Below are positions 7,683 to 17,553 of a stretch of DNA of 51,744 nt, in pieces (the stretch's first letter is position 1; each line of letters starts with the position of its first letter). A model generated the notes under the pieces. The model searched no databases. It worked only from the letters and a program-made list of their open reading frames with translations, and had not been told where the DNA came from. Source of the DNA: Butyrivibrio hungatei DSM 14810 (lineage in GTDB: Bacteria; Bacillota; Clostridia; Lachnospirales; Lachnospiraceae); NCBI RefSeq assembly GCF_900143205.1, contig NZ_FRDH01000017.1, positions 1 through 51,744 on the forward strand. The letters are read 5' to 3'. Made by a program: the position numbers and the translations under genes.

Positions 7683-9221
7683 ATGATGGACAATAAAGTT
7701 AAGATAGAAAATTTTAAAAAAGTACTGATTTCAGCGCTTGTTTTAGGGCTAATAACTTATGCATATGTGTTTTTTAACTTTACACCTGCACATGATGGTA
7801 TGATGACTATTAAGATCAATCAGTACTGGGAGATGTCTGTAGGTCGTTTTGGAGCATTGTATTATGGAAAAATGCGAGGCGTTGTTGAAGCACCTTGGCT
7901 GATTGGTGTTATTACATTGCTGTTTTATGCAGGCGCTATCTATCTTACACTAGATGTTCTAAAGATAAGATTCGATTATTGGAAAATAGCTATTGTTTCA
8001 ATGGTGTATCTATTAAACATAGCTTTTATTGCCAATGCGTGTGTATATATTTTTTGCTTAGATGTTTTAGCATGTGCTTTATTTTTAGCAGTTTTATCAT
8101 TATGGTGCTTTGTTCGTATTGATAATATATGGGGATTTTTGATTTCAGCATTGATAATGGCATTTTCGCTAGGATTGTATCAAAGTTATATAACTGCGGC
8201 AATTGGTATTTATGTAATCCTTTCAATAAGCAATCTTTCTGAAAATGATAAAGTGGCTAAGGTGATTAAAAAAGGACTATTATACTTGGCTTCAATCATC
8301 TTATCAGGTTTGTTTTACTTGCTACTTGTGAAGATCTTTCAGTTTTTAAGTGGCGTTAAGTCTTATCAGGGAGATGCGTATGAAAGTCTTGGGAACCTTA
8401 CTTCATATGGTATCCTGGACTATATCAAACTGGTTCCAATATGCTATAAGCAGGTATTTAGATATTATTTTATTAACAATATTTACAGTGCGAAATGGAT
8501 AATTCTGCTGAATATTGTCATAGCAGTTATGGCTGTTTATATTTGGATTTGTTTTATTACCAAAAAGATCAATTACAGAACAGGTAAAATTTTAGCAGCA
8601 TTATTAGTTCTGTTATTCCCATTGGTGATAAATGGATTATGTTTCCTTACCAAAGGAAATGTTGTTCAAATGATTACATTTCCTTACCAGTTACTGTATA
8701 TTTTGATGTTGTTTCCTTTGCTCAAGTACGGAAATGATATTAGCGTAATCAAAAAAGTTAATATGTGTCATTGCGCTATAGTAATCATGGTGGTTATTTC
8801 TTTCTTTGTCATAAGATTTGCCAACGATATTTTTTACTATCAAAAGCTTGTTGGCGAAGGTACACAAGCTAGCATGATCAATATTGTATACGATATCGAA
8901 AGAAATAAAGATTTCGAACCTGATACGACTGAGATAGTAATGGTTGGAGATCAGACTACTGCCTTGGGACAGAATTATGAATTTAGATGGGTGTATGGCA
9001 ATGTTTCAGGAGTTGGTACAAGTGGAACTACTGTTACATATAATACTACATTCTATTGGTATATGAGATATATTTTAGGACGTGACTATAAGATTAATTC
9101 AGATCAAGAAGTAGTTGAGAAGATAAAACAAACTACAGAATACAAGAATATGAATGTATATCCTCATGATGGATATTGTGGAATAATTGATGGATATATG
9201 GTTATTAAGTTTACTGAGTGA
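7683..9221 (+). CDS. GtrII-like membrane glucosyltransferase
   Basis: A 512-residue protein with about ten membrane helices and a C-terminal hydrophilic tail. The segment after the first helix, TPAHDGMMTIKINQYWEMSVGRFGALY, has the acidic residue and the W-x-x-x-x-G-R-F pattern typical of the glucosyl transferase GtrII family (Pfam Glucos_trans_II). These enzymes use undecaprenyl-phosphate-linked sugar on the outer face to modify glycans. The DPM-like GT2 genes at 13082 and 31213 could provide such a donor. ATG 7683 and ATG 7686 are adjacent; the ribosome binding site is weak. The start of the next gene overlaps or closely follows the stop. Confidence 0.8.
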   Translation: MMDNKVKIENFKKVLISALVLGLITYAYVFFNFTPAHDGMMTIKINQYWEMSVGRFGALYYGKMRGVVEAPWLIGVITLLFYAGAIYLTLDVLKIRFDYWKIAIVSMVYLLNIAFIANACVYIFCLDVLACALFLAVLSLWCFVRIDNIWGFLISALIMAFSLGLYQSYITAAIGIYVILSISNLSENDKVAKVIKKGLLYLASIILSGLFYLLLVKIFQFLSGVKSYQGDAYESLGNLTSYGILDYIKLVPICYKQVFRYYFINNIYSAKWIILLNIVIAVMAVYIWICFITKKINYRTGKILAALLVLLFPLVINGLCFLTKGNVVQMITFPYQLLYILMLFPLLKYGNDISVIKKVNMCHCAIVIMVVISFFVIRFANDIFYYQKLVGEGTQASMINIVYDIERNKDFEPDTTEIVMVGDQTTALGQNYEFRWVYGNVSGVGTSGTTVTYNTTFYWYMRYILGRDYKINSDQEVVEKIKQTTEYKNMNVYPHDGYCGIIDGYMVIKFTE

Positions 9222-9235
9222 TTATAGGGTATACA

Positions 9236-10213
9236 ATGGAAACAAATGAAATTGATGTCAGTGTGTATATGCTGACTTACTATCATGAAAAATATATAAG
9301 GCAAGCTATAGAAAGTGTTCTTTCACAGGAAACTCATTATAAATTTGAGTTAGTTATTTCCGATGATTATTCTCAAGATGGAACTAGGGCTATTCTTGAA
9401 GAGTACGAAAAGAAATATCCAGATATTATACGTGTAAATTATAATGACCATAATATAGGTATTCCGTCTAATATTTTCAAGGCGAGATCAATGTGTAGGG
9501 GCCGATATATTACCGTATTATCTGGTGACGACTATTGGATCAGGAAAGATAAGTTAGAGATAGAAACTAAGTTTCTGGATGAACATGATAAATATGTTGC
9601 ACTGTTTAATGGAATTGAGCTCAGAATGGATGACAGTGAAATACCCTATGACAAAGTCCCTCGCGACAGAACTATGCTTAATAGAGAGTATACTCTTGAA
9701 GACTACGAAAAATGTGTTCCGCTAGGAACACATGGTTTTTTTATGCGCAATTATTTTCTGACTGAAGAAGGAAGAGATTATTTTGCTCAAGCAAGGCAGA
9801 TAAGCGAATTTGTAGATGATGCAGTTGATGAAGTGCTTATTTTGCGCAAAGGACCTGTGTATTTATTAGATATTTATACAGACGCTCATAGAGTGGTCAA
9901 TTCTAATGATGGAAAAAAGAACTACAATTCAAGATATACTAAATTGGAGAAATTTAAGCATCACATAGATCTGCTTAATGGTATGAGTGCTAGATGGTCA
10001 AAAGAGATCAACTTTTCTAATTGGTATGCCAATTATACGGCTGTAGGCATATTAAGTATGCTACTAACTAGGCAGTTTAAAAAGTACAAAGAAGTGTTTA
10101 AGACCATACCTGCAGAATACAAAAGATTTCCAGCGAATGTGTACATTAAATCAATAAAATACATATTTCTGTTTGTAGTATCTAGATTCAAAAGAGGAGA
10201 AGCTAGAGGATAA
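9236..10213 (+). CDS. GT2 family glycosyltransferase
   Basis: About 325 residues with the GT-A fold of family 2. The nucleotide-binding segment is VSVYMLTYYHEKYIRQAIES, followed by ELVISDDYSQDGT and the metal-binding SGDDYW motif. It transfers a sugar from a nucleotide donor in the cytoplasm. ATG 9236 is chosen because AGGG lies 6-7 bases upstream. An in-frame GTG at 9218 would overlap the previous stop by four bases and add six residues. The stop is directly followed by the next ATG. Donor and acceptor are unknown. Confidence 0.9.
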   Translation: METNEIDVSVYMLTYYHEKYIRQAIESVLSQETHYKFELVISDDYSQDGTRAILEEYEKKYPDIIRVNYNDHNIGIPSNIFKARSMCRGRYITVLSGDDYWIRKDKLEIETKFLDEHDKYVALFNGIELRMDDSEIPYDKVPRDRTMLNREYTLEDYEKCVPLGTHGFFMRNYFLTEEGRDYFAQARQISEFVDDAVDEVLILRKGPVYLLDIYTDAHRVVNSNDGKKNYNSRYTKLEKFKHHIDLLNGMSARWSKEINFSNWYANYTAVGILSMLLTRQFKKYKEVFKTIPAEYKRFPANVYIKSIKYIFLFVVSRFKRGEARG

Positions 10214-11353
10214 ATGAGTAAAGACTATATTTTGGAGGTGTCTTGGGGATGCCCGTCCGAAAAATGGCCTACTAATGGTTTGTTTCAATTTGATCAGGCT
10301 AAAGCGTTAAAAGAGATAGGAGAAAATGTCGTATTCTTAGCGTTGGATGTCCGTTCAATCAAGAAGTGGCGTAAATGGGGGCTGAATACTTTTGAAAAAA
10401 ATGGCATACCTGTATATGAATTCAATTTTCCATATGGACCATTATCGCCAAAATACAAGTTTATAATTCAAGATTACTGCTTTAACAGAGCTATATCAGC
10501 TATAGAAAAAAAGCATGGTAAACCCCAATGCATACATGTTCATACATGCCAGCAAGCATTAGCTGTATCTGAGTATTGTCGGCTAAACAAGATTCCATAC
10601 TATATTACTGAACATGTATGGCCTATAGATATGGGAGCATATGTTAATGAAAGAATGAAGACCACCTATAAGGCAGCAACAAAAGTTATAGCTGTTAGTA
10701 ATGCTTTATCACAAGTACTCAAAGATTACTGTGGAATAGATTGTGCAGTAGTTCATAATATTGTGGATCTTAATAGCTTTGAATATGCACCTAGTAATAA
10801 ACGAGATGATGGCGTGTATAGATTTGTCTCTGCTGCTCAGGTAGAATATCGAAAAGGAATGGATATCCTTGTAAAGGGTTTTTCGGAATTCTTGAAGTCT
10901 GGAGTAAAAAGTTATTTAACTATAATGGGTGATGGCTCACAGTTAGAAAACGTTAAGAAACTAGCTATTGAACTGGGGATACAAGATTATATAACCTACA
11001 CTGGCAAGTATGAACGTAAGCAATTTGCAGAAGAATTGCATAGAAGCGATTGTTTTGTGCTGGTAAGTAGAGACGAAACTTTTGGAATCGTATATGTTGA
11101 GGCAATGGCGTGCGGTATTCCAGCAATAGCATCTATGTGTGGCGGTCCTTCGGATATTATTGATGATTCTAATGGTTTACTGGTACCTATGGAGGATCCA
11201 CACGCTTTAGCTGAAGCTATGAAAAAAATTGTTAACATCGAGTATGATAGCGAGAAGATTGCAAGAGATTGCCGACAAAGATATAACTCTCAAAAGATTG
11301 CCAAAGAGATAAAAGCAGTATTGTATGATCAAGGAAATGATTTTGGGGAGTAG
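10214..11353 (+). CDS. GT4 family glycosyltransferase
   Basis: A 379-residue GT-B enzyme. The N-terminal half contains CIHVHTCQQALAVSEYC and YITEHVWPID; the C-terminal half has the family pattern E-x7-E in ETFGIVYVEAMACGIPAIAS followed by GGPSDII. These are the nucleotide-sugar binding residues of retaining GT4 enzymes. It starts at the base after the previous stop. It probably adds one sugar to the growing repeat unit at the inner membrane face. The sugar cannot be named from sequence. Confidence 0.93.
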   Translation: MSKDYILEVSWGCPSEKWPTNGLFQFDQAKALKEIGENVVFLALDVRSIKKWRKWGLNTFEKNGIPVYEFNFPYGPLSPKYKFIIQDYCFNRAISAIEKKHGKPQCIHVHTCQQALAVSEYCRLNKIPYYITEHVWPIDMGAYVNERMKTTYKAATKVIAVSNALSQVLKDYCGIDCAVVHNIVDLNSFEYAPSNKRDDGVYRFVSAAQVEYRKGMDILVKGFSEFLKSGVKSYLTIMGDGSQLENVKKLAIELGIQDYITYTGKYERKQFAEELHRSDCFVLVSRDETFGIVYVEAMACGIPAIASMCGGPSDIIDDSNGLLVPMEDPHALAEAMKKIVNIEYDSEKIARDCRQRYNSQKIAKEIKAVLYDQGNDFGE

Positions 11354-11360
11354 GGTGACG

Positions 11361-12275
11361 ATGAAAGAAATCCTATTAAGTAGTGTATTAACCGAGATGG
11401 GAATACATGAATATAAGATGTATAATGAGTCCTCATTTTGCAATATGTCCATGTTATTGCCAAGGAGAGATGAAAAGAACCGATGTGTATTTATATTATC
11501 TGAAGACTATTTTAGAAAAGTCGATGATTCAGTAAATATGATAATCACAACCTATGACTTGTTTGAAACTGCTAAAGCTACAGGGAAAGGTGTGTGTGCA
11601 GTTGAAAATCCTCGACTTGTTTTCTACAAAGTACATAATTATCTTTCAACTAAAGATTCTTATCTGAATTCAATATTTGACACAACGATTGGTGATAACT
11701 GTAAAATATCTAAACTTGCTGATATATCACCTAATAATGTCAAAATAGGCAACAACGTTGTGATTGATAGCTTTGTTAAGATTGAAGATGGTGTAGAAAT
11801 AGGAGATAACACTATTATTCGTAGCGGTGTGGTTATTGGAACACCTGGTTATGATTATAAGGTTGATGGAGAAGACGTTATACCTACTGCGCAGACAGGA
11901 ACAATTGTAATTGGCAAGAATGTTGAGTTGAATGCGAATGCAGTAATTGAAAAACCTGCATTCCCATATGAGAAAACAATTGTGGGAGATGATTGCAAGA
12001 TAGGAAGCTTGTGTTACATAGCTCATGGTGTACAGCTTGGTAAACGAGTAATGATGCCAAATTCAGTAAGTGTGTCTGGATATACATTCATTGGTGATGA
12101 TGTACTAATTAGTCCAAATGCTACCATCTCCAATATAATTAAAATTGGTGATAGAACCCATGTTACTTTAGGCTCTGTAGTAGCTTCAAATGTTAGAAAA
12201 GATTCTCATGTTACAGGTTATTTTGCAATAGATCATGATAAGTATTTGAGAAAGATGCTACAAGATAATGGATGA
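11361..12275 (+). CDS. LpxD-like hexapeptide-repeat acyltransferase
   Basis: About 304 residues. The C-terminal two thirds is a left-handed beta helix made of [LIV]GxxxxI/V repeats (VKIGNNVVIDSF, VEIGDNTIIRSG, TIVIGKNVELNANA, KIGSLCYIAHGVQLG) and carries the likely catalytic His in AHG. The order matches LpxD-like N-acyltransferases, which use acyl-ACP. In a Gram-positive setting it probably acylates an amino sugar of the surface glycan (inference). A longer frame begins at 11325 inside the previous gene; ATG 11361 is preferred because GGGAGTAGGG precedes it. The LpxD call is by fold and motif, and other hexapeptide acyltransferases remain possible. Confidence 0.75.
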   Translation: MKEILLSSVLTEMGIHEYKMYNESSFCNMSMLLPRRDEKNRCVFILSEDYFRKVDDSVNMIITTYDLFETAKATGKGVCAVENPRLVFYKVHNYLSTKDSYLNSIFDTTIGDNCKISKLADISPNNVKIGNNVVIDSFVKIEDGVEIGDNTIIRSGVVIGTPGYDYKVDGEDVIPTAQTGTIVIGKNVELNANAVIEKPAFPYEKTIVGDDCKIGSLCYIAHGVQLGKRVMMPNSVSVSGYTFIGDDVLISPNATISNIIKIGDRTHVTLGSVVASNVRKDSHVTGYFAIDHDKYLRKMLQDNG

Positions 12276-13029
12276 GTTAAAAAAACAGTATAAAAACTAC
12301 ATTTCTTTAGGATATTTTTGTTCTGTGGCCATGGAATTAGAGAAGTACGGGTTAAGAGATTATTCATATCCATTTGATTGGATAATCTCCGATTTTGAGG
12401 GCATAGTATCAGCTATTAACGATAATTTTTCTGATTATCTTGATTATGATAACTTATATCAAAGTAAAAAAGTAAGATCCACTTATCTTGATCAAAAATA
12501 TCAATTTGTATTCATACATGATTTTGACAAGTATAAATGCCTAGATTCTCAGTTAGATTTCGTTCGTGAAAAGCACAGAAGAAGAATAGAAAGATTTTAC
12601 GAGAAAATAACAGAGCCAACTCTTTTTATCCGTTATATTTCTGATGAAGCATCAGATGAAAATGGAAAATCTAAAGAATTGTTATACATAGAAGAGAATA
12701 TAGACGATATACTTGGAACATTTAAAAGATACAATCCTGAAAATGATATCATATGGATTGCAAACCAAGGTGTTATATCAGATGTGATTAAGATTTATCA
12801 CGTTGTTCGTGATGAAAATGATACATGCTGTAGGAAACCTTTTGATAACAGCACCGAGCTTCACCAATATTTTGAAACTGTAGAATATCCTATGAGAAAG
12901 GATAATTTGTTGAGGTATCAAAGGAAGCAAAAAAAGAAGAATAGTTACTTTACACGAATATGTAAGAAATTGACTAATAAAGCTGATTCTCTTTTGAGAA
13001 AAGAATACGTACATGCAAAAGAGTTTTAA
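12268..13029 (+). CDS. DUF1796 putative papain-like cysteine peptidase
   Basis: 253 residues. The N-terminus YISLGYFCSVAMELEKYGLR followed by SYPFDWIISDFEGI is the hallmark of DUF1796, predicted to be a papain-like fold with Cys in the SLGxxC motif. Genes of this family are common in polysaccharide clusters, but their reaction is not established to my knowledge. The start lies eight bases inside the previous gene, so it is coupled to the LpxD-like acyltransferase. The C-terminus is basic (RKQKKKNSYFTRICKKL), which may bind the membrane. A role in transferring or trimming a non-sugar group is speculation. Confidence 0.75.
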   Translation: MDELKKQYKNYISLGYFCSVAMELEKYGLRDYSYPFDWIISDFEGIVSAINDNFSDYLDYDNLYQSKKVRSTYLDQKYQFVFIHDFDKYKCLDSQLDFVREKHRRRIERFYEKITEPTLFIRYISDEASDENGKSKELLYIEENIDDILGTFKRYNPENDIIWIANQGVISDVIKIYHVVRDENDTCCRKPFDNSTELHQYFETVEYPMRKDNLLRYQRKQKKKNSYFTRICKKLTNKADSLLRKEYVHAKEF

Positions 13030-13081
13030 ATAAATCTATTAGATATAGTATTTCAAGACTAAACTATAGAAAAATGGTGAA

Positions 13082-13795
13082 ATGATGGCAAATGATACCC
13101 TTTATATTGTGATGCCTGCTTATAACGAAGTTGAGAATATAGAATCGGTTATAAACCAGTGGTATCCAATTATAGAAGAGAAAAATGAAAAATCAAAAAT
13201 AATTGTTGCTGACAGCGGTAGTAATGATGGAACACATGAATTATTAGAAAGAATGTCACTAGATCATAGTAAGTTAGCGGTTTTATCAGATACAGGAAAA
13301 TTCCATGGCCCCAAGCTTATGGCACTATACAGATTTGCTATAGAAGATGGAGCAGAGTACGTGTTTCAGACGGATTCTGATGGGCAGACATCACCTGATG
13401 AATTCGAGATGTTTTGGAATGAACGTGCTAATTTTGACGCAATAATTGGATATAGAAGCGAACGAGGAGATGGTAAAGGGCGGGCCTTTGTAGAAAAAGT
13501 AGTTTGTATATTGGTTCGCATCTTTTTTGGCGTTAAAGTACCTGATGCTAATGCACCTTTCAGATTAATGAAAGGTGATGCGTTAAAAAAATATATCGAT
13601 AAACTCCCAGAAGATTTTAATATCCCAAACATAATGTTTACGGTGTATTTTTCTTATTACGGAGAGAAAACAAAGTTTTTACCGATTTCATTTAAGTCTC
13701 GTCAGGCCGGAAAGAATTCCATTGATTTAGTTAAAATCGTTAAAATTGGTTGGAAAGCACTGAAGGATTTTAGAATGTTAAGGACAAAGATGTAA
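13082..13795 (+). CDS. GT2 family glycosyltransferase, dolichol-phosphate mannosyltransferase-like
   Basis: 237 residues, the size of a bare DPM1-type catalytic domain without membrane helices. It shows YIVMPAYNEVENIESVI, ADSGSNDGTHELL and the acidic metal-binding segment FQTDSDGQTSPDEF. Enzymes of this type transfer a sugar to polyprenyl phosphate on the cytoplasmic side. The GT-C proteins nearby (16051, 17554) would need such lipid-phosphate sugars, so a donor-forming role is plausible. It could equally extend a glycan. The GGTGAA upstream of ATG 13082 serves as ribosome binding site. Confidence 0.88.
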   Translation: MMANDTLYIVMPAYNEVENIESVINQWYPIIEEKNEKSKIIVADSGSNDGTHELLERMSLDHSKLAVLSDTGKFHGPKLMALYRFAIEDGAEYVFQTDSDGQTSPDEFEMFWNERANFDAIIGYRSERGDGKGRAFVEKVVCILVRIFFGVKVPDANAPFRLMKGDALKKYIDKLPEDFNIPNIMFTVYFSYYGEKTKFLPISFKSRQAGKNSIDLVKIVKIGWKALKDFRMLRTKM

Positions 13796-13846
13796 GTCTG
13801 AGAGTTCTAGTAAAATTATGCGGGTGGAAAGGATAGTAAAAAAAAT

Positions 13847-14800
13847 ATGGTTATGGGATACAACGCTATAATTATGGCCACACCTGACAAACTTCATATA
13901 TTATCGAAGTCATACCCATATATGATTAAAAATTTAGGACCAGGTTTAAAGCATATTAAAATAGTAGCCAATACTAAATGTAAAAAGATGATAGAGGATG
14001 CATTCGCGACTGAAGATAGAGTGGAGTTTTTGGATGAGGAAGAAATTTTACAAGGGCTTACTTTATCAAAAATTAAAGAAATATTGAAATCTATCTGTGG
14101 ATATGATTATCGAGCAGGTTGGTTTTACCAACAATTTCTTAAAATGGCTTACTCTTATATCTGCGAAGATGATTATTATCTACTATTTGATTCAGATACA
14201 ATACCACTACATCAGATTAACTATTTTTCTAAAGACGGGAAACCATGTTTTGTGACCAAGATCGAATATCATAGACCATATTTTGATACAATAGACACGT
14301 TATTTGATGGAGAAGTAAAACGTGTTAATCCAAAGGAATCGTTCATTGCTGAAAATATGATGATTTCAAGAATGTTTATGCAAGAGATGATTGAGAAAAT
14401 TATGATCAATCCACATCTTGAAGGCAAAACATTTTATGAGAAAATATTAAAATCTGTAGATAGAAATGTAGTTAAAGATACTGGCTTTAGTGAATTTGAG
14501 ACATATGGAAATTATATTATGACTTTTCATCCTGAAGCATATCATAAGATGAAACTAAGAACTCAGAGGATGGGGGCGTTTTTGTTAGGGGACGATCCTG
14601 ATGAGGCACAGTTAGAATGGGCAGCAAACGATTATGACATAATGAGCTTTGAACCATTCGGAAGGCGCTGGTTGACCAAGAAAACGAAATCTGAAAAGAT
14701 ACGAAAAAAATATTCTGCCAAGCAAATTTTTGAGAAGTATATAAAGTTTAGTCACTTGTATGATTTGATTAGATATGGATCATATATAAAGTATGATTGA
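13847..14800 (+). CDS. DUF6492-like GT-A glycosyltransferase
   Basis: 317 residues. The order of motifs (DKLHILSKSYPYMIKNL, then GWFYQQFLKMAY, then LLFDSDTIPL with the DxD metal motif, and NMMISRMFMQEMI) fits the DUF6492 group of putative sugar transferases in capsule and exopolysaccharide loci. It would act in the cytoplasm with a nucleotide sugar. No experimental sugar specificity is known to me for this group. AAAGGA about 20 bases upstream is poorly spaced, so the first codons (ATG 13847 or 13853) are uncertain. It is followed by a GT4 gene 12 bases on. Confidence 0.78.
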   Translation: MVMGYNAIIMATPDKLHILSKSYPYMIKNLGPGLKHIKIVANTKCKKMIEDAFATEDRVEFLDEEEILQGLTLSKIKEILKSICGYDYRAGWFYQQFLKMAYSYICEDDYYLLFDSDTIPLHQINYFSKDGKPCFVTKIEYHRPYFDTIDTLFDGEVKRVNPKESFIAENMMISRMFMQEMIEKIMINPHLEGKTFYEKILKSVDRNVVKDTGFSEFETYGNYIMTFHPEAYHKMKLRTQRMGAFLLGDDPDEAQLEWAANDYDIMSFEPFGRRWLTKKTKSEKIRKKYSAKQIFEKYIKFSHLYDLIRYGSYIKYD

Positions 14801-14812
14801 GGGAAGTCTTCA

Positions 14813-16054
14813 ATGAAAGTTTTACAAATATCATTTTCTGTTAGTCCTTCCACTTCATGTGTTAGATTAAAGGAAGCGCTAAAAGGGCAGGGAGTAGATG
14901 TAAAAATATTGACAATGCATGCATCAAATGCATTAGTGAATGATCACGATATAATTGTAATAAAGAAAACAATTTGGACTAAGGTGTATAAGAGAATATG
15001 TGAGACTATATGGAAGGTGATATTTGATAGAAAATACCAACAGAGAAAGCCATCCATATTTGATGGCGGGTACGATGGAATTCAGTATAGGTATATTAAA
15101 AATATTATTGCCGAAGCAGACGTAGTTCATATTCACTGGGCATTGATGCTGATCAACTATAGAAATTTGAAAGAAATACTTAGAGATAAGAAAAATGTAA
15201 TATGGACAGCACATGATTGTTGGCCATTTACTGGCGGATGCCATCATTTTGATGCGGGGTGTGATGCATATAAATATAATTGTGGGAAATGTCCGCTTTT
15301 GTTATCAAATAACAGCAGAGATATAACAAACTTAATCATGAAAGCAAAGAGGAAAGCTTTTTCATCAAATATTGTAATGATTGGACCTAGTAGATGGATT
15401 TCGGAAAGGATGAAAGAAAGTTCGCTTTTTTGCAATTCGATGGTTCAGACTATTCCAAATGCTCTAAATTGTGAAAAGTATTTAGTAAAAGATAGACGCT
15501 CAATCCGTGAAAAACATGGAATAGACGCGAATCAAAAGGTTATTATGGTGGGAGCGTATAGCATGGCTTCACCATATAAAGGTTATTCATATTTCTTAGA
15601 AATTCTAAAGAAACTATCTATGAACTCCAATTTAGATAAATTACTAGTAATCACATTTGGAAATATAGATGATACAGAAATATATGATGGCATAGAGACA
15701 AAACATTTTGGTTATATTGAGAACGAAGACAAGATGGTTGAATTATACAACTTAGCAGATGTATTTCTATTAACATCAGTGAATGAAAATCTTCCAACTG
15801 TGGTAATGGAAAGTATGGCTTGTGGTACACCAGTTGCAACTTTTGATGTTGGTGGCGTAAGGGATATGGTTGATCACAAGAAAGATGGATATGTCGCTAG
15901 AAAATTTGATGTAGAAGATCTTGTTGAAGGAATCAAATGGTGTATAGAGAATGGAAATTCAATTAGGAGTGATATGCACATGAAAATGGAAAAATATTGC
16001 GCATATGATATAGTTGCAAAAAAACATATTGAATTATATGAAAGTGTCAAATGA
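14813..16054 (+). CDS. GT4 family glycosyltransferase, WcaC-like
   Basis: 413 residues with GT-B fold. The segment VIWTAHDCWPFTGGCHHFDA followed by CDAYKYNCGKCPLL is a Cys/His-rich signature shared with WcaC-like colanic acid enzymes. The C-terminal half has VNENLPTVVMESMACGTPVA, the GT4 donor-binding E-x7-E region. A GAGGGAAG ribosome binding site precedes ATG 14813. The stop overlaps the next start by four bases (ATGA). The clustered Cys and His residues could bind a metal, but I cannot tell which. The sugar is unknown. Confidence 0.92.
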   Translation: MKVLQISFSVSPSTSCVRLKEALKGQGVDVKILTMHASNALVNDHDIIVIKKTIWTKVYKRICETIWKVIFDRKYQQRKPSIFDGGYDGIQYRYIKNIIAEADVVHIHWALMLINYRNLKEILRDKKNVIWTAHDCWPFTGGCHHFDAGCDAYKYNCGKCPLLLSNNSRDITNLIMKAKRKAFSSNIVMIGPSRWISERMKESSLFCNSMVQTIPNALNCEKYLVKDRRSIREKHGIDANQKVIMVGAYSMASPYKGYSYFLEILKKLSMNSNLDKLLVITFGNIDDTEIYDGIETKHFGYIENEDKMVELYNLADVFLLTSVNENLPTVVMESMACGTPVATFDVGGVRDMVDHKKDGYVARKFDVEDLVEGIKWCIENGNSIRSDMHMKMEKYCAYDIVAKKHIELYESVK

Positions 16055-17532
16055 TGGTCAGTAAACTTAAGGAAAACAAGCTTCTAATATACATATTTAT
16101 CGTTACTACTTCAGCATTATTTTTATTGATTTCAAGTACTAGCTCACCACTATATCCAATGAATCCATGGGTTGACGTAAATGCTTATTTTACTGTGGGA
16201 AGAGGAATGCTGCATGGAAAAGTGCCATATGTAGACTTGTTTGATGTTAAAGGACCACTGGTATTTTATTTATATAGTGTTATGGCATTGATTTCAGATA
16301 ATACTTTTTTTGGTGTGTTTGCAATAGAGTTTATACTGTTTTCTCTATTCTTATGTTCGGCGTATAAAATAACAACTTTATATATATCAAATATTGAAGT
16401 AAGAATGTTTGTCACTGCCTATGTAGCATTTGCTACAGTTTCTTCATACGCCTTTGAAAAAGGAACTAGCGTAGAAGAAATATGTCTATGGGCAATGACT
16501 TATGCGCTTTATCTTGTGCTTCGTAGTGCGAAAACCGAAAAATCTTTGACGACTGTCGAAGCAATGATTATAGGTTTATTAGGAGCATGGTGTTTTTGGA
16601 TAAAGTACACTATGTTTGGCCTATTTATTGGATTGGCATTTTATGTGATAATAAAATACTTTTTTTCCGACAAGGAGCATTTTATAAAGCTGTTACTTTC
16701 ATTTTTATTCGGTTTTTTTGTTTTATCAGCGGCAATTATTATTGCATTAGCTTGCCAAGGAGCTTTATCTGAGGCAGTTAATTCATATTTTTTTGCAAAT
16801 GTTAGTCAGTACTCGGAAACTTCTAATAATTCAAAAGTATTGAGTGTAATTATTTCTGTTGTAAAAGGAACTATTTCTTTTACGGCAAGAAATCTCCAGA
16901 TATCTATAGTTGTTTGGATGGGATTAGTTCTGGCGATTTTTGATAAGAAAACTAGTGCTAAATTAGTTCTAAGCATAGCTTTTGCTAGCCTACTGTTTTT
17001 TGATTATGGTGGTGGCGTCAGAAATAGGTACTATGCATTAGTATTTGCTGTTTTTTTACCGGCTTGCCTTGGAGAAATTATAAGATGGATGAACAAAAAG
17101 GGACTCCTAGGTGAGGATTTAATAAATAGTAAAATAATCGTAGTGATTTTCACAGCGATATTAATTACATTAACTTATTTTATTTCTGATAATACAAGAT
17201 TACTCAGATATAGCAAGGCAGATATGCCACAGTTTCAGTTTGCAGAGATAATCAATCAAACCCCCAATGCAACCATATTGAACTATGGCTACCTCGATAC
17301 TGGACTTTATTTTGCAACTGGAATTGATCCATCAAACAAATATTTCTACATACCTAATAAAGTAATGGAAGACGCAGCTCACAATGAGCAGAATCAGATC
17401 TTACTGAATGGAAAAGTTGATTATATTGTTTCGGTTAATCCGTTAGATGAGAAATACACTAATTATGAATTAGTTGAGCAAGATTATTTTGATTTTGATG
17501 GATTAACTTATTATCTCTATTTCAAGAGATAA
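16051..17532 (+). CDS. GT-C fold membrane glycosyltransferase (GT39/ArnT-like)
   Basis: 493 residues with around eleven membrane helices and a soluble C-terminal tail. After the first helix it reads NPWVDVNAYFTVGRGMLHGKVPYVDLFDVKGP. An early acidic residue and a second acidic DxxDVKGP segment form the outer-face active site of many GT-C enzymes annotated as GT39-like. Such enzymes use polyprenyl-phosphate sugars. The start overlaps the GT4 stop by four bases, so it belongs to the same operon. It may add a side-branch sugar after export (inference). Acceptor and donor are unknown. Confidence 0.82.
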   Translation: MMVSKLKENKLLIYIFIVTTSALFLLISSTSSPLYPMNPWVDVNAYFTVGRGMLHGKVPYVDLFDVKGPLVFYLYSVMALISDNTFFGVFAIEFILFSLFLCSAYKITTLYISNIEVRMFVTAYVAFATVSSYAFEKGTSVEEICLWAMTYALYLVLRSAKTEKSLTTVEAMIIGLLGAWCFWIKYTMFGLFIGLAFYVIIKYFFSDKEHFIKLLLSFLFGFFVLSAAIIIALACQGALSEAVNSYFFANVSQYSETSNNSKVLSVIISVVKGTISFTARNLQISIVVWMGLVLAIFDKKTSAKLVLSIAFASLLFFDYGGGVRNRYYALVFAVFLPACLGEIIRWMNKKGLLGEDLINSKIIVVIFTAILITLTYFISDNTRLLRYSKADMPQFQFAEIINQTPNATILNYGYLDTGLYFATGIDPSNKYFYIPNKVMEDAAHNEQNQILLNGKVDYIVSVNPLDEKYTNYELVEQDYFDFDGLTYYLYFKR

Positions 17533-17553
17533 TTGAAATGTTGAGGGCAGATT

